Origin: Agriotes lineatus
Lineage: Eukaryota; Arthropoda; Insecta; Coleoptera; Elateridae
DNA length: 64,000 nucleotides
Assembly: GCA_940337035.1 (NCBI GenBank)
Contig: CALNHX010001053.1
Coordinates: 62,001-126,000, forward strand
Direction of reading: 5' to 3'
Shown here piece after piece: positions 45,701 to 56,215 of this stretch. Both the position numbers and the translations under genes were made by a program. Numbering within the stretch: the first letter of the stretch is position 1; each line of letters opens with the position of its first letter. The notes beneath the pieces are model-generated. The model was not told the origin of the DNA. It saw nothing but the letters and a program-made list of their open reading frames with translations, and did not search any database.

Positions 45701-48700
45701 CAAAAACCTTTGATGGGCATTTTAAGGTAAACGGTTGCTTTTAGGCTTAAGAACTAACAGTACATTATTTTTGTGCTTTTTAATTCTCTTTCAGACAATA
45801 ATCTAAAAATTAAAAAAAAATTACAGATAACGAAGTTAGAGTTAAAAAAATATTTCAAAGATTGGTAAAGTGCCTCTTACAGTCAAGTCTAATTTATGAA
45901 AATGTTTGTATTAGTGCATTACATAATAGTAAGCATGTGTATACCGGATTTCAAATCGATGTCTCTACATTTGTGGAAATTAACAAAAAAATAAAAAATA
46001 AAAAATTCAACTTCAAAGCCCTATAACTTCTTACTGAAGGAACTTTGTACTAAGGTATATTAGGTTTAATTGATTTATTATAACGTAAGGAATCTATGGC
46101 TAATCGGTGTCTCACTCTTTACCGAACACCCTGTATAATTGATATTGTTTTTTGGGTATTTCTCACCACTACAAAATTAAACATATTAATTCACAAACAT
46201 TTCAGGAAAATAATTTGTTCCAGTTTTCAACGACAATGTGTAATAATAAAAAAAACAATGAAAACTTTTTACTATAGATTGACTACCCTTTACTTAAAAC
46301 ATAACATAAATGGAACACGCAATGTTTATAAATTTTTAATTACTGCTCGAATTAAAAAACGGTCTGAAATTGTTTAATAGTTCGCAGTGCATTTTGGAAT
46401 AATCTTGAAAATGGTTTGATCCTATTCTTCTAACGATCATTTGCAGTACTCTCGCCATCTTTGCATTGGTCTGCTTAAATAATCTCTGTTCTATGGGTTT
46501 ACCTTCTTTTTCTCTCTTTGCCAGCCGTTTATCGTTCATTTTTCCTAGGTTTCTCTCCAGCCCTTTCTTCGTTTCCTTATCCGTTTTCCTATGTTTTAGA
46601 GATTGCTTCTCCCGAATAGCTCTTGGTTCCGTATTCTGTCTCGTAGCGTTTTTCCATGTTTTCTTTTCATTTCTGCAATTTGTCATAATTAGTCTCAAAG
46701 CACATTTCTACTTTACTGTCTGCTGATATATATTTGTTTTTCCAGATCAAGTGCTTCATGCATCCTTTAACAGGGGCAGCTTTATGTGTTTGGGTTCTGG
46801 TTTGCTTCTCCAGTCTTCCATTGCTAGTTATTTCTACGCCGAGGTAGTTGAAGTCCATGATTGGTTCCATCACTTTTCGGTCTATTCTAGCTTATATATT
46901 GTTAGGTCATTGGCAATCACCATACACTAAGTTTTATGTGGATTTATAATAATGTACATGTTTTTGCTGTTAGCTAAATATGCGAGCAGCCTTTACAAAT
47001 CGTTTTTGCTTTCTACCATCAACACGGCGTCATCCGACGTTGTTTATACTAATATATGCTTTGTGTTTTGGAAAAGTCGCTATTATTCTACTTATAATTA
47101 GATTAAATAAAAGGTTCTGGAGAATATCCTTCTCGAATGTCTATGCTAACTGATACTTCATTAGTTAACTGATGTTCTACTCTGATTTAAGATGTACAGT
47201 GAGTGTGTAACGTTTTTCCCTCCGAATTTAACTTTAGTCCTGGTAATTAATTCTGATCGTTGAAGATTTTTATTAATTTGAGATAGGTTCAAACCGGTTA
47301 TTATTATATTTCTACCTCGAGTAGCACAGTCAAAAAAATTTTTTACGAATTCTTAAATGTTAATAGTCAGGAAAACACAATATATTTACAACGATATATT
47401 ATTTTTAACTATATATACAAAATAATCGATAGTTCTTAGTAAATGAATTGTATATCAATAAAAACAACAAATTTCTCTGGAGACGTGTTTCTTCTGTTTC
47501 CTAGTGAACTACAACACACTTAGCACCTAAGTATCGGTGATGGCAGCACTTGACCGGGAGTGAAGGATGTATTTCGGCCTTGTATGTCGAATGTCCGAAA
47601 CACGGCTTCGGAGATAATTGGTTCGTTTACACTTAGTGCTTTGCAAATATGCGCGGTGAAATTTGCTCGATTTTAGCGGGCAAATAGAATTGACAGCTCC
47701 GATCTTTGCAACAACCTCCAGGTTCGGGCTCCAGTGGCTTATTTCGCCATCGGGGCTACAGGAAGACGTCGTTGAACGTATATTGCTGACCCCCCAGGTA
47801 AATTAATTAATGCGGTTTTATTGTTCGCGCCGCCTTTATGCAGAACGTACAAAATGATTCCTACAGGTCAGGTTATGAATAGATTATATTATTCTCGTCG
47901 CCTACGGTCGTGGGACTTTGCATTCATGGGAAATGCGTTAGGAGACAGATCTGCATTATGACATTCTAACCGCATAGAATTGGTTCTGGCGGACATGTTA
48001 GGAGACAGATAAACACTATCACACTCTAACGTCTAAGTCAGGTTGCAGTGGAGGTGTTAGGAAACAGATAAACACGATTACATTCTAACGTCTAGGTCAG
48101 GTTCTGGTGGAAATGTTAGGAGACAGATAAACACTATCACATTTTAACGTCTGGAGAGAATTTGGGGAAGAAAAGTCCAGAGACGCAAGTCGAACTGCTG
48201 GTCGGGTCCGGTGGACTCAACTGCATTAAAATGGTTACGGAGCCTTCTCATATACTCTTCGGGCGGGTTTATCGGTACAGCGGCTCTGGGTACATTGAGT
48301 GGGAGGTGGCGTTGGGGTTGTTTCTTCATGTCTTCGCGCATAGCGGGTACGTGATTTGCTATCACTAGTTCGAGGGCCAAATAGATGAAACGATAGAGTA
48401 AGCGATGTACAAATTAAATAGATTTTTAAGGTATCAATAAAGTTTGCTGCTAAAGTTAAAGTTACAAGTGTGAATATCGGAGATAGTGTGGTACCGTTTC
48501 TTATTTGTTTTCATTTTCTTTAGAATTTGAATGACATTCTGCATCTTGACCCCGTCAATGGCCTTCGTCATATCCACAAAACACATGAATGCTGCTCTAT
48601 TGAACTTCAAAAATTTCTCTGATATTTGTCTGATATACTCGTATATTCCGTGAACGGTTGATAAATTTTTTGTGAATCCTTATTGTGCTTCTGTGATTGA

Positions 48701-50568
48701 TATGAGTATTGCACTACTCATCTCCTCCAGGATCAGTTTTTTAAATGCCTTTAGTGTACTGTTGGACAGTGTTATACTGCTTTAATTTTCAGAGTTAGGT
48801 TTGTCTCTTTTCTTGAAGATGGGAAAGGTTATGCGAAATTTCTACTCGCTGGGCATATACAACTGCTTTACTATGTTTTTGAATCATCTGGTAAGGTGGT
48901 AAGTTTTTGTACTAGGGTTCCTCTTCTATATTTGAGCACATCATTGCTTCAGCTGTGTAATTTTCAGTTTTGTTATTAGTCCTTATTTTGTCGTTGTTCA
49001 TTGTGATTAGTTTCTCTTCACTGTGTTCTTCACCTTTATCAACTATGTTATGTTTACCTTCTTCTTGTGAATATAGATTTTTATATTTTCCCAGTATTAT
49101 TCTCGTTTTTCGAACCGTGTTCAAATATTCTTCCAGTTTTATTCTTTAATTTGTCCATCTTTCCTGTGTTTTTCGCATGTATTCTATGTGTGCTCTCTTT
49201 GTTCGTTTCGTTAGTTCCTTTAGTTCTGGCATGAACCAGAGTTCCACATTGTCATTTTAACTGATAGCTCCTCTATATTCTATAGGACTGTTACTGATTT
49301 TGTCTATCTTTGTACACTTCTTTAGTGCTCTGGTTATCAAATGATCCCATGTAAAATTTTCTGATATAATCGAGTCATCCAACATTAGTTTGTGGTTGCT
49401 CACTATCTTGTGATTTAAAAGCTGTAACTTGTAGTATTTAACTAGACTTGTTTTCTCATATGGTAATCTAACTTTTTTAATTAAAAACATACGTTTTCTC
49501 TATTTTATTTATCAGGTTGTACCATATACAACATTTTTCAGTAAATTTGCTTTGAAATTGTAGTTATTAAGCAAAATGAGAAGGTGCAAACTACTTATCT
49601 ATGCTTCAGCACAATGTTAGGATAGAACGGCCTTTGCCATGCGTTCTTTAGGACGCTCGCTCCCTAAGACACATTTAATTCGTACGTAAGGGAGACGGGA
49701 ACTGGTTATTGCGGAGCCTAAATGAAGAAAATTGGTTTAAAGTTGAGTCAGCGATTTATTAATACCTGCCACCAGCGGTAAATTTGAATGGGACAGAGAG
49801 TGCAAATAATGTGGTATTTGAGATTTAAAAGTGAAAAAGGATGGACATTTACATTCGTATCTTTCGATAACTTTAAAAAAATCTGCCCGGACCGAGATTC
49901 GAAATCACGATCTCAAGCTCGGCAGTAGAGTGTGCTCCTCAAACCACTACAACAATCTGACAGCTTATTAGGTGACCGTTTAAAGTATATTACTGGGAAC
50001 CTGAATACAAATCGACAAATAGATACGAAGGAAAAATCGGCCAATCTCCTCCAAACAGTTTTCTCTTGCAGCATCGTGTCAATTTGTATAAGTAAAACCT
50101 TAGAAATCATATAGAAGGTTCTTACAGCGTCGTAATTGATTTATTAATTCTACAGTTCGCGTTGGAGCAACGCAAAAACTACACTTCAGTTGAAATGCCG
50201 AAACATTTTACATAAAATAATTTTATTTAATTTGAAGAATCACGTTGCTTAGTATGTGCACACATTAAATGTCGTATTTTCAGGTTCTGGGAACAGTTAT
50301 CACAGTTTCCTGTAGCAAAGTATCAGAAGAAGCGCAAAATACGGCAGACATTTGTTACGGTATCCTGCTGAAAATTCCTGCCATGCCACATGATGAATTC
50401 GGAGGTGATCTCCAGCGCGAAATAAAATTGTTGAAAACTGCTGCTCTCAGCCATTGCCCCAATTTCTCTGCCGCTGGAATGTTTTCAGTCAGAAGTTCTT
50501 TGCTTCTTGATATTTTTAAATATGCGGCCACGTACCTGATTGTCTTCATTCAGTTCAATGAAAATTAG
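30790..50568 (+). CDS. Gustatory receptor Gr C (two exons, 18.6-kb intron)
   Basis: A 7tm_7 receptor, an odorant/gustatory-type ligand-gated cation channel of chemosensory neurons; ligand unknown. Exon 1 is 30790-31677 (MVLTLKSLGTILAILPPYN to WAIWQF, donor GTAAGT), exon 2 is 50284-50568 (after TTTTCAG; VLGTVITVSCSKVSEEAQ to TYLIVFIQF, a perfect TYhhhhhQF motif). Phase 0, 390 codons, matching Gr D. ATG 30718 would add 24 residues; I prefer 30790 because it aligns with the starts of the paralogues. Seven hydrophobic segments occupy the expected places. It keeps the 8-codon loop segment (FLQRRELQLHK) lost in A and D. No other Gr 5' exon lies between the two exons and no other Gr 3' exon is available, so they belong together. 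It is more diverged than A, B and D are from each other. The intron contains the satellite array and several transposons. Confidence 0.88.
32245..32355 (-). mobile_element. tRNA-derived SINE head in the Gr C intron
   Basis: The - strand reads GAGGCTCAGTGGCGTAGTTGG (A box) and, about 60 bp later, CGGCGGGTTCAAACCAC (B box), the spacing of a pol III promoter. An AT microsatellite follows. The element is antisense to Gr C. I cannot give its tail end. Confidence 0.6.
32555..32790 (-). repeat. Dispersed repeat with (GACA)n, copy B
   Basis: Same arrangement as 18480-18795: AAAATATCGTCTTC, TTTTTGAGCTATACTGCC, a GACA run, then GAAGATCTGAAGAAAT and CAGACGAGG. The long open frame across 32169-32804 is produced by this repeat and the SINE and is not a gene. 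Confidence 0.7.
33165..34050. repeat. Dispersed repeat copy 2, leading into the tandem array
   Basis: It shares TCTGGTGTGATACAC, CAGTGAT and the CCTATCTCA/CATTAATAC blocks with 17660-18060. Inside are two or three ~200-bp internal repeats (AAAAATGTAATRAAAACGTAAAGTTTG), and then a GACA/GATA microsatellite at 33910-33975. The satellite starts directly after its last segment (GGGTCATTGTAATT), with no spacer. Confidence 0.65.
35041..38555. repeat. 3515-bp higher-order block, copy 1
   Basis: Landmarks recur at a constant offset in copy 2: TCAGTCACTGGTATTGCATT at 35041 and 38556. A 2-bp difference near 36443 (TTATTTTGAAAG against TTATTGAAAG) changes the offset to 3513. The remaining differences are scattered single bases. 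Confidence 0.93.
38556..42050. repeat. 3515-bp higher-order block, copy 2
   Basis: A near-identical tandem copy of 35041-38555. The junction at about 38535 swaps monomer type in mid-array (GTAGACATCGTG in copy 1 end versus GTACACATCTTG where copy 2 continues at 42040), which is where the unequal exchange or amplification joined. Confidence 0.9.
44190..44580 (+). mobile_element. RTE-type endonuclease remnant
   Basis: The + strand reads YTFSATHNNRTMK, then LKQIKWDVGLCETSLPGDRN, GGAAFIFNKKGK and KIIHRYAPTSSSENDE. This is an APE endonuclease N-terminus of RTE type (WDIxGLxETR..., GVGFLINKK, QVYAPT). Stops are present and the rest of the element is missing. Confidence 0.7.
44946..46133. mobile_element. 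1188-bp foldback element, ~500-bp inverted repeats
   Basis: TA CAGGGTGTTCAGTAAAGA at the left and its near complement TCTTTACCGAACACCCTG TA at the right. Complementarity continues through AATCAATTAAACCTAATATA and AAAAGCAACCGTTTA to GATCATGGC near 45415 and 45670. A loop of about 200 bp remains. No transposase is visible. TA flanks suggest Tc1/mariner mobilisation. Confidence 0.9.
46650..47335 (-). mobile_element. RTE-type LINE remnant, 3' part
   Basis: The - strand reads SDDAVLMVESK-like RT sequence near 47000-47030, LANSKNMYIIINPHKT, and then FNYLGVEITSNGRLEKQTRT and WKNKYISADSKVEMCFET, the RTE C-terminal order. Frameshifts abound. 46336-46650 continues with lysine-rich low-information frames of the same strand. 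Confidence 0.65.
47336..48420. mobile_element. Unclassified insertion splitting the RTE remnant
   Basis: RTE-like coding on the - strand is recognisable on both sides (46650-47335 and 48430-49490) but not here, so about 1.1 kb was inserted. It is GC-richer than its surroundings and holds the 59-60 bp tandem repeat at 47931-48157. A 78-codon - strand frame (48144-48380) resembles nothing I know. I could not identify inverted or long terminal repeats, and the boundaries are approximate. Confidence 0.45.
47931..48157. repeat. Tandem repeat, 59-60 bp, four copies
   Basis: GTTAGGAGACAGAT begins at 47937, 47997, 48056 and 48115, each followed by CATTCTAACG and GGTTCTGGTGGA-like sequence. Units differ by a few bases and the last is cut short. 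Confidence 0.9.
48430..49490 (-). mobile_element. RTE-type LINE remnant, 5' part
   Basis: The - strand reads FNRAAFMCFVDMTKAIDGVK, then MQNVIQILKKMK (the RT motif A region), with upstream decayed pieces to about 49490 (KVRLPYEKTSLVKYYKLQ; WDHLITRALKKC, which fits the linker between endonuclease and RT). This is the same element as 46650-47335, interrupted by the insertion. Confidence 0.65.
49881..49965 (-). mobile_element. tRNA-like SINE head
   Basis: The - strand reads GTTGTAGTGGTTTGAGGAGC (A-box region), then GATTTCGAATCTCGGTC (B box), with a T-arm closing to CCGGGCAG. It is a tRNA-derived SINE or tRNA pseudogene. The acceptor stem does not pair well. Confidence 0.5.
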
Positions 50569-50900
50569 TGTACTACATACTCTGTTTGAATAATCAAAAA
50601 AGTCACTACAATTTATTGTTAATGGTTTATTAAGAAATATATTAAGGTAGGTACATCAGAAATGTTTATTTATAAATGCCTTTAGAAAAATGTATAATTC
50701 AGAGATATAAATGTTAATATCAGAGAAGGGGAATATCATTTTTCTCAAAGCAATCGCACTTTTGTGTCTCAGCTAGTCGATGTTTCTATCTCGTGTGCTC
50801 ATTTCGTGAGCCACGTTAAAATGGCTGAATTGTATATATAAGAAACGTTTCTTTATATTGAGTTGCCTATCCATCTACTTTCAACTTATACAACTAGTCC

Positions 50901-51153
50901 ATAAAGTCTTGCACAAATTCATTTAAAATTCAGATATTTCATTATCAAAAAAACGCTCGAACATGTCAATTAGTATTTTTAGTTGTAAGTAGTTAGTATA
51001 CAGGGTGTCCCAGGTAAGAGATATGACGTCATGTAGGTTTTTTAAGTGGAACACCCTCTAAAAAATGCGTAACTAAAAATACTAATTGACGTGTTCGAGC
51101 GTTTTTCCGATAATAAAATATCTGAATTTTAAATGAATTTGTGCAAGACTTTT
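50901..51153. repeat. Foldback element 3' of Gr C
   Basis: AAGTCTTGCACAAATTCATT at 50904 and its complement ending at 51152 enclose about 95-bp arms that include AACGCTCGAACATGTC. The loop holds TACAGGGTGTCCCAGG and its partial mirror GGAACACCCTC. Probably a MITE. Confidence 0.82.
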
Positions 51154-51435
51154 TGAATTCATTGTATATACAAAGACATGGTGCCTTTTTATGTTCAGTG
51201 AACGCTTTGTAGTTCACGTAACAGGACACATAATCTTTTTCATAAGGCTTTTTCGATATTTTTTTTTTTGTTTATTATACACTACAATCTGTCGCTAAGC
51301 GACAATCAATAATAGTTGGTTTGACTTACATAATAGGTTACAAGCATGGAGGATGTGTATCCATTGATAAAACTCCTATATTAATCTTAATACTAGTTTT
51401 ATGTACACTAAGTAATATGCAGTTTGAGTTAGTCA

Positions 51436-54128
51436 CTAATGTTCAAATCTGTGTGGCAAGTCGAGCGGTTTAAACCTTTGTAGTCGCGGTTGCACATCAT
51501 TGTCATCTTCTATCATGCGCTCTACTAGTATGTTAGGATGAAAACTGATTCTATCACTATAATTCACACAATTTTTTTTTATTTCTTCGTTGATGGTAGG
51601 TATTGCGAGGTCGTGCGTTATTGTTGCATTGGTGACGTACCATGGTGCGTTTGTTAAGGCTCTGAGTGTCTTGGATTGGAAGCGTCGAATTATTTCAATG
51701 TTGGATGTACTGGCTGTACCCCATAGTTGGATACCGTATGTCCATATTGGTTTTATCATCGTTTTGTAAAGGAGTATCTTACTTTTTAAGAGAGTTGTGA
51801 TTTTCTCCCAATCAGCCAGTACATTTTTTGAAGTTTTAGGCCCAATTGCTTACGCTTTGCCCATATGTGAGTTTTCCAGGTCAGTTTCTTGTCTAGATGG
51901 ATTCCGAGATACTTTGCGCTGTCAGATTGGGGTATTTGTTTGTTATTAAGCGTTACCGGAGGGCATATGCCCCTTCTTAGGGTGAATGTTACATGCACAG
52001 ATTTACTTTCGTTTATTTGAATAGGCCATTTATTGCACCAGCGCTGTATTTCGTCGAGGTGTAGCTGCAGTTGTTGAGATGCTAGGATTGGATCCGTGTT
52101 GGATGAGAGTATCGCCGTATCGTCGGCGAAAGTAGCGACCATGTTGCCTGGTATTGACGGAAGATCTGCTGTAAATATGAGGTACAGTAATGGCCCTAGC
52201 ACACTGCCCTGAGGGACCCCTGAGTTGACGGGGTGTGGATTTGTTATAGCATCGCCGTGTCGGATAATGAACTGCCTGTTGGTTAGGTAAGATTGTAAGA
52301 TTTCGAAGTAATCAGTAGGTAAGGTTTGTTTGATCTTGCAGATGAGTCCCGCATGCCAGACCTTATCGAAAGCTTGTTTAACGTCGAGAAATGTTGTTGT
52401 ACAGTATTTGCGTTCTTCAAAGTCATTGGTAATTTTGGCTACCACCCTGTGGACTTGCTCTATTGTTGCGTGTTGTTTGCGGAAGCCAAATTGATGGTCT
52501 GGTAGTATGTGGTTTTCCAAAATGATTGGAGAGAGGTTCTCTAGTATCAGTTCTTCAAACACTTTCGATAGGACTGGTAGTAAGCAGATAGGTCGATATG
52601 ATGTCGGTTGGTCTGGGGGTTTTCCTGGCTTAGGAATAAGTATTGTCATTGCGACTTTCCATTGTTCAGGAAAGTGTCGGAGGCGTATTATTCCATTGAA
52701 TAGGAAGTTTATGAATTGATAGCCTTTATGCGGCAGTTCTTGAAGGATTTTACCTGTAATTAGGTCTTGACCTGGGGCTTTGTGTGGATTCACGTTTTTA
52801 TGTATGGTGTTTTCTATTTGGGCGATTTTGAATGGTTTAATTGGTGGACTCATTTGGTAAGGCATTTCTAGTATGTGTTGTATTTCTTCAATTTCATCTT
52901 CATCCGTCGGGAATGGTGTGAACACGTTAGCTAGATGTTCGGCGAAGGTCCTCGCCTTCTCACTGTCGCTTTTGGCCCAGGTGTTGTTGGGAGTTCGGAT
53001 TGGTGCCTTGTGTTGTTGAGGTTGTTTTAAGTATTTGGTTGCTTTCCATAGCGAATAGTCATTGGCTTCTAGCGGAGACAAGTGTCTGAGGTATTGTTGT
53101 ACATTTTGGTTTCTAATTTCAGATAGAAGATTTTTAAGTTGTGCTGAAGCCCGGTTTAGGTTTCTTTTGTCAGTCGGGTGCCTTGTTGTCTGCCATCTCC
53201 TCCTTAGTCTTCGTTTTTGTGCAATTTTTTCCTTGACAATGATCGGGCAGTTTGTTGAGTTAATATATTTGGCCGATTCCGGTGTGACCTGGCGAGCTGC
53301 AGTTTGGATAACCTGATTAAAGTGTGTCACTGCTGTTTGCAAATCCTTAGTCGATTTTAGAGGGATATTAGTATTCAGGGTTTCTTGGACTATTTCTCGG
53401 AAGTGGTTCCAGTTCGTATGCTTGTTGGTGAGTGTGGGTGTCTTCTCATTGAGTAGTATGTTGGTGCCTAGTGTTACCAGTATGGGTGAATGGTCTGTTG
53501 AGAGGTCAAGGCAGGATCTAATATTGAGGAGGTTTAGGTTTATGTGTTTTACAAAGCAAAGGTCGAGAAGATCTGGTAGCTTGTTGGGGTCTGTAGGCCA
53601 ATATGTCGGTTCGCCTGTAGTCACGGGTAGTATTCCCAGGTTATTTATTACTTTTTGCATTTCTCTGCCTTTCGTAGTGCTTATTCTGGAACCCCAGTGA
53701 GTATGCTTTGCATTGTAATCGCCTCCGGAGAGGAATCTATTGCCTAGTGTATGAAAATATTGTTCGTAGTTTTGTTGTTTGTTATTGTAACGTGGTGGGC
53801 AGTATAATGCTGATATAGTAAGTGGTCCTAGCCAGTCTTCGACAACTATAGATGTGGCTTGTAGCTGTGGTTCTCTGTATTTAAGGAGTTCGTGGTGCTT
53901 GATCGTATTTTTAATTATTATAGCGGTACTTGCGTGGGCAGTGCCGTCTGGGTGTTGTGTTACGTATAGAGTAAAGCCTGGTATTTTAAGGTAGCTGCGT
54001 TCGGTAAAGTGCGCTTCTGAGATCAGTACTATGTCGAGGCTGTGATTATTAATGAATGCGATGAGTTCTTCTTTGTGGTTTATCAGCCCGTTGGCGTTCC
54101 ATACTGCGATTTTAATATGTTGGACCAT
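51436..54128 (-). pseudogene. Jockey ORF2 (endonuclease-RT), one frameshift
   Basis: From 54128 (MVQHIKIAVWNANGLINHKE) the endonuclease reads ISEAHF, GGDYNAKHTHWGS and STDHSPILV. The RT follows with YRPICLLPVLSKVFEELI, HQFGFRKQHATIEQ, FLDVKQAFDKVWHAGL, GVPQGSVLGPLLY, ATFADDTAILS and KYLGIHLDKKLTWKTH. The frame breaks at about 51786-51810 and continues one base out of phase (KSKILLYKTMIKPIWTYGIQ LWG) to the stop at 51436, where the conserved RALTNAPWYV motif is seen. All catalytic residues I can name are kept and there is a single frame change in ORF2, so the copy is fairly young. Confidence 0.9.
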
Positions 54129-55480
54129 TATGGGTTTTAGTTACAATTGTGGTTAGCAGGTTCAGCATGGTGCTCATTTGTTCCATCAATTGTTTCATCA
54201 TCTGTTTTAAGTCTGCTATGTCGTTAGAGTGTTGTAGCTGTCCCGAGTTTGGTGAGTGAGTTGCGTTGTTAACATTGTATTGGGTGTTGTTGGAAGCTGC
54301 TTGAGCATACCCTTGAGCACGGCCCGGTTGGTATATAATTGCGGTTGGGATCATTTTTGGTCTTGGTGAAGGGAACATTTTTAGATAGAGTTCTTTATGC
54401 ACTGGACACCCTTTGTAGCTTGCGGGATGGTTCCCGTTACAATTTACACAAGTGACATCTTTGTACTTAGTTTTGTGTTCGCATTGTGCGGTGGAGTGTA
54501 ATCCAATGCATTTAACACATCTGGGTGTGCGACTGCAGAAGTTTTTTGTGTGGCCGTGTTTTTGGCACCTAGAGCATTGTGGTATGGTTTTCTTTGGACG
54601 TGGTGGTTCGAATTTTACAATAGAGTGCATAAGTTTGTCGATTTTGTATATGTCTTTGTTATTATCTGATGGTTTTAAGTCCACGACAAAGAGAGGTAGT
54701 GCTACATTTGTGCCAGCTTGCTTTACGTTCCATATGTTGGTTGCGGAATGACTAAGTGATTGCAGTTCCTTTTTTAATTCATTTGTGTTGGTGGAAGGGT
54801 GTAAGTTTCTGAGGAAAACGCGAAATCCTCGTTCCTGTTTAATCTTGTAGGTGTGGAATTCCGTGTTTTTTTCTTTAAGCCGTTAGTTATTTCCGTGTAT
54901 GTTTTTGGTGTTTTTGGGAGTATTTTAATTTCGTCATTTGGGAGGGCTTTAATTGTGTAGTTGTCTTTAGCTATCGTTTCCAGAAATTCCATTAAAGGTT
55001 CAATTGTTTTGACGCCCGAAACAAAAATCGGTAGGGGTTTTGGTTCGGTTTTTGTGGATTGGTCCGTCACCTGTTCGTTTGAGTTTTCATTTTGAAGTGG
55101 AGTAAAGCGGTTGGTGGGGTTTAACCAGTAACTTGTAGTTTTAGATTGTTTGGTTTGGTTCATCTGTTTATCTTGAGTGTCATGCCAACCACGTTTTTTA
55201 TTGTTGACTACTTGCCAGTCTAGGTCTTGGGATGTTGTGAATTATGCTGATAACTTGGTGATTGGGAGTGAAATGTTTGGGTAAATAGTGGTTGACGGAC
55301 GTCTTGAATGGGAAATTGCGATAAAGTGTTGCTAACATTTGGTAGAACATATTGGTAATTTTGTTGAGAATATTGCATTTGTTGCATCTGTTGTGCTTGG
55401 TCTATTTGCATGGGAGTAAACTGTTGGGCACCCGGAGCCGCTGGGGCTGAGTTATTGTAGTAGTAGGCCATAAGGCCTTT
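54112..55480 (-). pseudogene. Jockey ORF1 (zinc-knuckle protein), frameshifted
   Basis: Reads in at least three pieces: a Gln-rich N-terminus (MAYYYNNSAPAAPGAQQF near 55471, inside the open stretch 55220-55579), a middle part (55163-54774, RFTPLQNENSNEQ, YTEITNGLKKK) and the C-terminal part (to 54112) with three CCHC knuckles: CSRCQKHGHTKNFC, CVKCIGLHSTAQC and CVNCNGNHPASYKGC. The break near 54870 separates KKTRNSTPTRL from the true continuation EFHTYKIKQERGFRVFLRN in another frame. It overlaps ORF2 as in the other Jockey element. Confidence 0.82.
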
Positions 55481-55849
55481 GTTGTTTGTTACCAGTAATT
55501 CGGACGAGAATGTTTCAACAATGTACGTAAATTGAATAAATAAATAAATAAATATAGTAATCTTACGATACGCGACCACAGGGTCACGCGCTTATCTTGC
55601 GTCGCCTGATTCCAGCAGTGGTCGAGCACAACCTTACACTTTGAAATTCAGACGACGTTAAGTAATTAAGTTTGACTGTGTCTGATACACGGACAACGTA
55701 AACTTTCAATTTTCTGCGATAATTTTGATCCGGTAATTCCTGTTATATTGCTAGGGGTGCGTGCTACTAGATCTTACCTAGTCAGTTATTTATACATTTA
55801 TAATAATAAGCTATTCATTTCCGAAGAAATTTAAGCTGTTCTTGCAAAC

Positions 55850-56215
55850 TCTCAAATCTTTTTATTGTGGAGGATTAATCCACGTTATCTTTTACTTTTT
55901 TCTTGACTTCATAGATCTGGGTGGGTTTTCGCTTTCAATACAACTTTCCTACATTCTTTTCTGTTTTCTATTACTTCTTTCCAATTCATTATTTTCATTT
56001 TTTTTATGTCTGCTTCTACTTGTTCCTTCCATCTTAGTTTGGGTCTTCCTTTTGGTCGTGTGTATAGTTGTATCCATTCTGTGATTACTTTCTGTGGAGA
56101 TGTTTCTTCTTTTCTCTATATGTGTCCGTACCATCTAATTTTTTGTGCATTGTGTACTCTTGCTATGTTTTCACCGTTCAATACTTTGCTTCAAACGTAA
56201 CACAAATCTTGCACA
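55850..56215 (-). mobile_element. LINE C-terminal remnant
   Basis: The - strand reads IARVHNAQKIRWYGHI, then TRPKGRPKLRWKEQVEADI and NWKEVIENRKECRKVV, the conserved RxRWxGHVxRM...GRPxxRW...DW end of RTE-like LINEs. One stop follows YGHI. The rest of the element is absent. Confidence 0.65.

Larger units (their letters stand above)
31678..50283 (+). other. Giant intron of Gr C
   Basis: 18,606 bp between GTAAGT and TTTTCAG, against 387 bp in Gr D. The growth is explained by insertions: SINE-like (32245-32355), dispersed repeats (32555-34050), the tandem array (34051-43610), LINE remnants (44190-44580, 46650-49490), a foldback (44946-46133) and another SINE-like segment (49881-49965). 31700-32240 and 43620-44180 are AT-rich with nothing recognisable. 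Confidence 0.85.
51259..55760 (-). mobile_element. Jockey-clade LINE, near full length, frameshifted
   Basis: The poly(A) tail appears as T11 at 51259-51269. ORF2 and ORF1 lie upstream on the - strand and overlap by 17 bp. The 5' UTR probably reaches about 55700-55760, but I found no convincing target duplication, so the 5' end is uncertain. It is a different family from the element at 10851: identity between their proteins is limited to the conserved motifs. Confidence 0.85.

Noticed and set aside
46336..46726. Lysine-rich 120-codon - strand ORF or its + strand overlap as a gene
   Set aside because: It lies at the 3' end of a decayed RTE on the same strand and has low-complexity composition.
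50269..50568. Exon 2 of Gr C as an orphan fragment of a different receptor
   Set aside because: It has a proper acceptor and matching phase, and is the only unpaired Gr 3' exon downstream of the only unpaired 5' exon.
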